Below, piece by piece: positions 6,967-7,877 of a stretch of 7,877 bases of DNA. Under the pieces are notes generated by a model. The model searched no databases. It worked only from the letters and a program-made list of their open reading frames with translations, and was not told where the DNA came from. Made by a program: the position numbers and the translations under genes. The stretch lies in contig CAZDAW010000129.1 in NCBI GenBank assembly GCA_964503685.1, positions 1-7,877 on the forward strand. Reading direction: 5' to 3'. Each line of letters starts with the position of its first letter. Position 1 is the first letter of the stretch. Origin of the DNA: CAZDAW01 sp964503685. Lineage in GTDB: Bacteria > Chloroflexota > Anaerolineae > Anaerolineales > Anaerolineaceae.

Positions 6967-6998
6967 TTATACGGCGTACAAAATTAAACGCCGTATAA
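6967..6998. promoter_or_regulatory. Palindromic operator, probable TetR-family binding site
   Basis: TTATACGGCGT (6967-6977) and ACGCCGTATAA (6988-6998) are perfect 11-bp inverted arms separated by 10 bp. The site lies about 9-41 nt downstream of the predicted tetR start and ends immediately before the ribosome binding site. TetR-family proteins bind such palindromes as dimers and commonly repress their own genes, so this is the best candidate operator. In RNA the same arms would form a stem abutting the ribosome binding site. Confidence 0.72.
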
Positions 6999-7004
6999 AA
7001 GGAG
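6999..7004 (+). promoter_or_regulatory. Ribosome binding site of tetR
   Basis: AAGGAG, 4 nt before the ATG at 7009, is a strong Shine-Dalgarno match and supports this start over the in-frame ATG at 7033, which has a weaker GAGGGA 3 nt upstream. It touches the last base of the operator palindrome. Confidence 0.7.
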
Positions 7005-7008
7005 ACAC

Positions 7009-7620
7009 ATGGATCAACCCGTTGAGGGACGCATGGAACGTAAAAAAGAGGATACCGCCAACCGCATCATCGACACGGCCATCGCCCTGTTCGACCAGTA
7101 CGGGCTGGACGCGGTGACCATGGAGCAGATCGCACGGGTGGCTGACGTTGCCAAGGGCACGCTGTACAACTACTTCCCTTCCAAAGAGGCCATCATCGCG
7201 GCTTACATGCAGCGCACCTTCAGACAGCGCAACCCGCAGCGCCTCTCCGACCTGCGCGCACTGCCGGATACGCGCGCACGCCTGAAAGCCATCTTTACCG
7301 CGCTGATCGACGGCATCCGTTCGAAAAAAGAGATCTTTGAGGCCTTCATGGTCCACCGCATGAAACAGGTCATCTCCTTCCGGCCTGATGAAAACAAGCC
7401 CAACGGATTGGGAGGGCTGAGCAGCGAGATCGTGCGGTTGGGGTTGGAAAGCGGCGAGCTGCGGGACGACCTGCCCGCCGAGTGTCTCGAAGACCTGTTC
7501 GACTTCGCCCTGATCGAAGCCATCAAACCGCTCTATACCCACCCTGAGACGTTTGACCCGCAGCGCTCCATCGAACAGTCGGTGGACTTGTTTCTCAGCG
7601 GGGCAAAAGCGCGGTCGTAA
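7009..7620 (+). CDS. TetR/AcrR-family transcriptional regulator
   Basis: This 203-aa protein matches the usual TetR size. The N-terminal DNA-binding domain (about 17-63) shows the standard order: a first helix RIIDTAIALFDQYGLDAVT, then the helix-turn-helix MEQIARVADVAKGTLYNYF (38-56) and PSKEAII. The KGTLYNYF recognition-helix segment is diagnostic. Residues from about 65 on form the variable helical ligand-binding and dimerisation domain; it is too divergent to name an inducer. The gene has its own promoter, operator palindrome and strong ribosome binding site, so autorepression relieved by a small molecule is likely. The hydrolase gene starts 27 bp downstream on the same strand with no terminator between, so the two are probably co-transcribed and the regulator likely controls it. 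Base composition is clearly richer in G+C than the RM genes (39 of 60 bases at 7081-7140). Confidence 0.94.
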   Translation: MDQPVEGRMERKKEDTANRIIDTAIALFDQYGLDAVTMEQIARVADVAKGTLYNYFPSKEAIIAAYMQRTFRQRNPQRLSDLRALPDTRARLKAIFTALIDGIRSKKEIFEAFMVHRMKQVISFRPDENKPNGLGGLSSEIVRLGLESGELRDDLPAECLEDLFDFALIEAIKPLYTHPETFDPQRSIEQSVDLFLSGAKARS

Positions 7621-7647
7621 TTTGCAACAAGCATTGGAGAAAACATC

Positions 7648-7877
7648 ATGCCAAGTTTAAAAAGCCAAATCATTCTGTTTACTGTCCGCAACCGGCACCT
7701 GATGAAGGGCAGGTTGAAACCCGAAGTGATCACGCGTGACACCGACATGGTTGCCGTGCGCCGTGAAATGGAAGAGGGCGCAATAAAGTTCGGTTCCATG
7801 CCGGAAGGCATCATCGCCACACCGGTGAGCATCCCTGGTCTGCCGGACGGACTCAACGCCGAGTGGATCCACGCTGA
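7648..7877 (+). CDS. Probable alpha/beta hydrolase (esterase-like), 5' part only
   Basis: The open frame runs off the window after 76 codons. The start ATG at 7648 has GGAGA 8 nt upstream. The visible N-terminus (MPSLKSQIILFTVRNRHLMKG, then a charged helix near 31-44, then TPVSIPGLPDGLNAEWI at about 58-74) resembles the cap-like leader and first strand of hormone-sensitive-lipase-type alpha/beta hydrolases, in which a V-x-x-x-G-(L/I)-x-x-E-W pattern precedes the HGGG and GDSAG motifs. Those motifs would lie beyond the end, so neither catalytic residues nor substrate can be confirmed. Its position 27 bp after tetR suggests a two-gene unit controlled by that regulator. An unrelated protein with a similar leader cannot be excluded. 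Confidence 0.6.
   Translation, partial: MPSLKSQIILFTVRNRHLMKGRLKPEVITRDTDMVAVRREMEEGAIKFGSMPEGIIATPVSIPGLPDGLNAEWIHA

Noticed and set aside
6967..7542. Minus-strand open frame of 191 codons opposite tetR
   Set aside because: The plus-strand frame is a clear TetR protein with promoter, operator and ribosome binding site; the opposite frame is a shadow caused by G+C-rich codon bias.
1..7877. Novel defence system beyond Type I RM
   Set aside because: Every gene of substantial length has a recognisable family assignment; the HhH, TetR and hydrolase genes show no feature tying them to defence.

Overview
The window holds a complete Type I restriction-modification locus (hsdM-hsdS-hsdR, all on the minus strand, about 3090-6558 plus 97-3090). 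To its right, on the plus strand, lie a very small helix-hairpin-helix gene, a TetR-family regulator and the truncated start of a probable alpha/beta hydrolase. The organism is a bacterium. Sigma70-like promoters, Shine-Dalgarno sites and intrinsic terminators are all recognisable. The style of the small HhH protein and of the hydrolase N-terminus suggests Chloroflexota (Anaerolineae-like), but this is a weak impression that I could not test.

Layout. 1-96: an intrinsic terminator facing the hsd operon and a short spacer. 97-3090: hsdR, the DNA-translocating endonuclease subunit. 3091-3175: AT-rich gap. 3176-4510: hsdS, the two-TRD specificity subunit, with in-frame direct repeats. 4525-6558: hsdM, a long-form N6-adenine methyltransferase. 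6559-6667: divergent promoter region, with a -10 box for hsd inside an inverted repeat and a second -10 box placed so that the small gene may be leaderless. 6668-6865: HhH protein. 6888-6917: intrinsic terminator. 6924-7008: a good promoter followed by a perfect 11-bp-arm palindrome, the likely TetR operator. 7009-7620: tetR. 7648 to the window end: 5' part of the hydrolase gene.

Function. HsdM and HsdS should form the M2S1 methyltransferase, and adding HsdR gives the restricting complex. The order M-S-R places the methylase first in the transcript. All three subunits are full length with their key motifs intact, so the system looks functional. The TetR/hydrolase pair looks like a separate, self-regulated unit and probably belongs to the host chromosome. 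The RM block is visibly poorer in G+C, most strongly in the target-recognition domains, as expected for a horizontally exchanged locus.

I found no tRNA, rRNA, CRISPR array, insertion sequence or recombinase gene, and no clear sign of an undescribed defence system. The points worth a second look are regulatory and structural details of these otherwise familiar genes.
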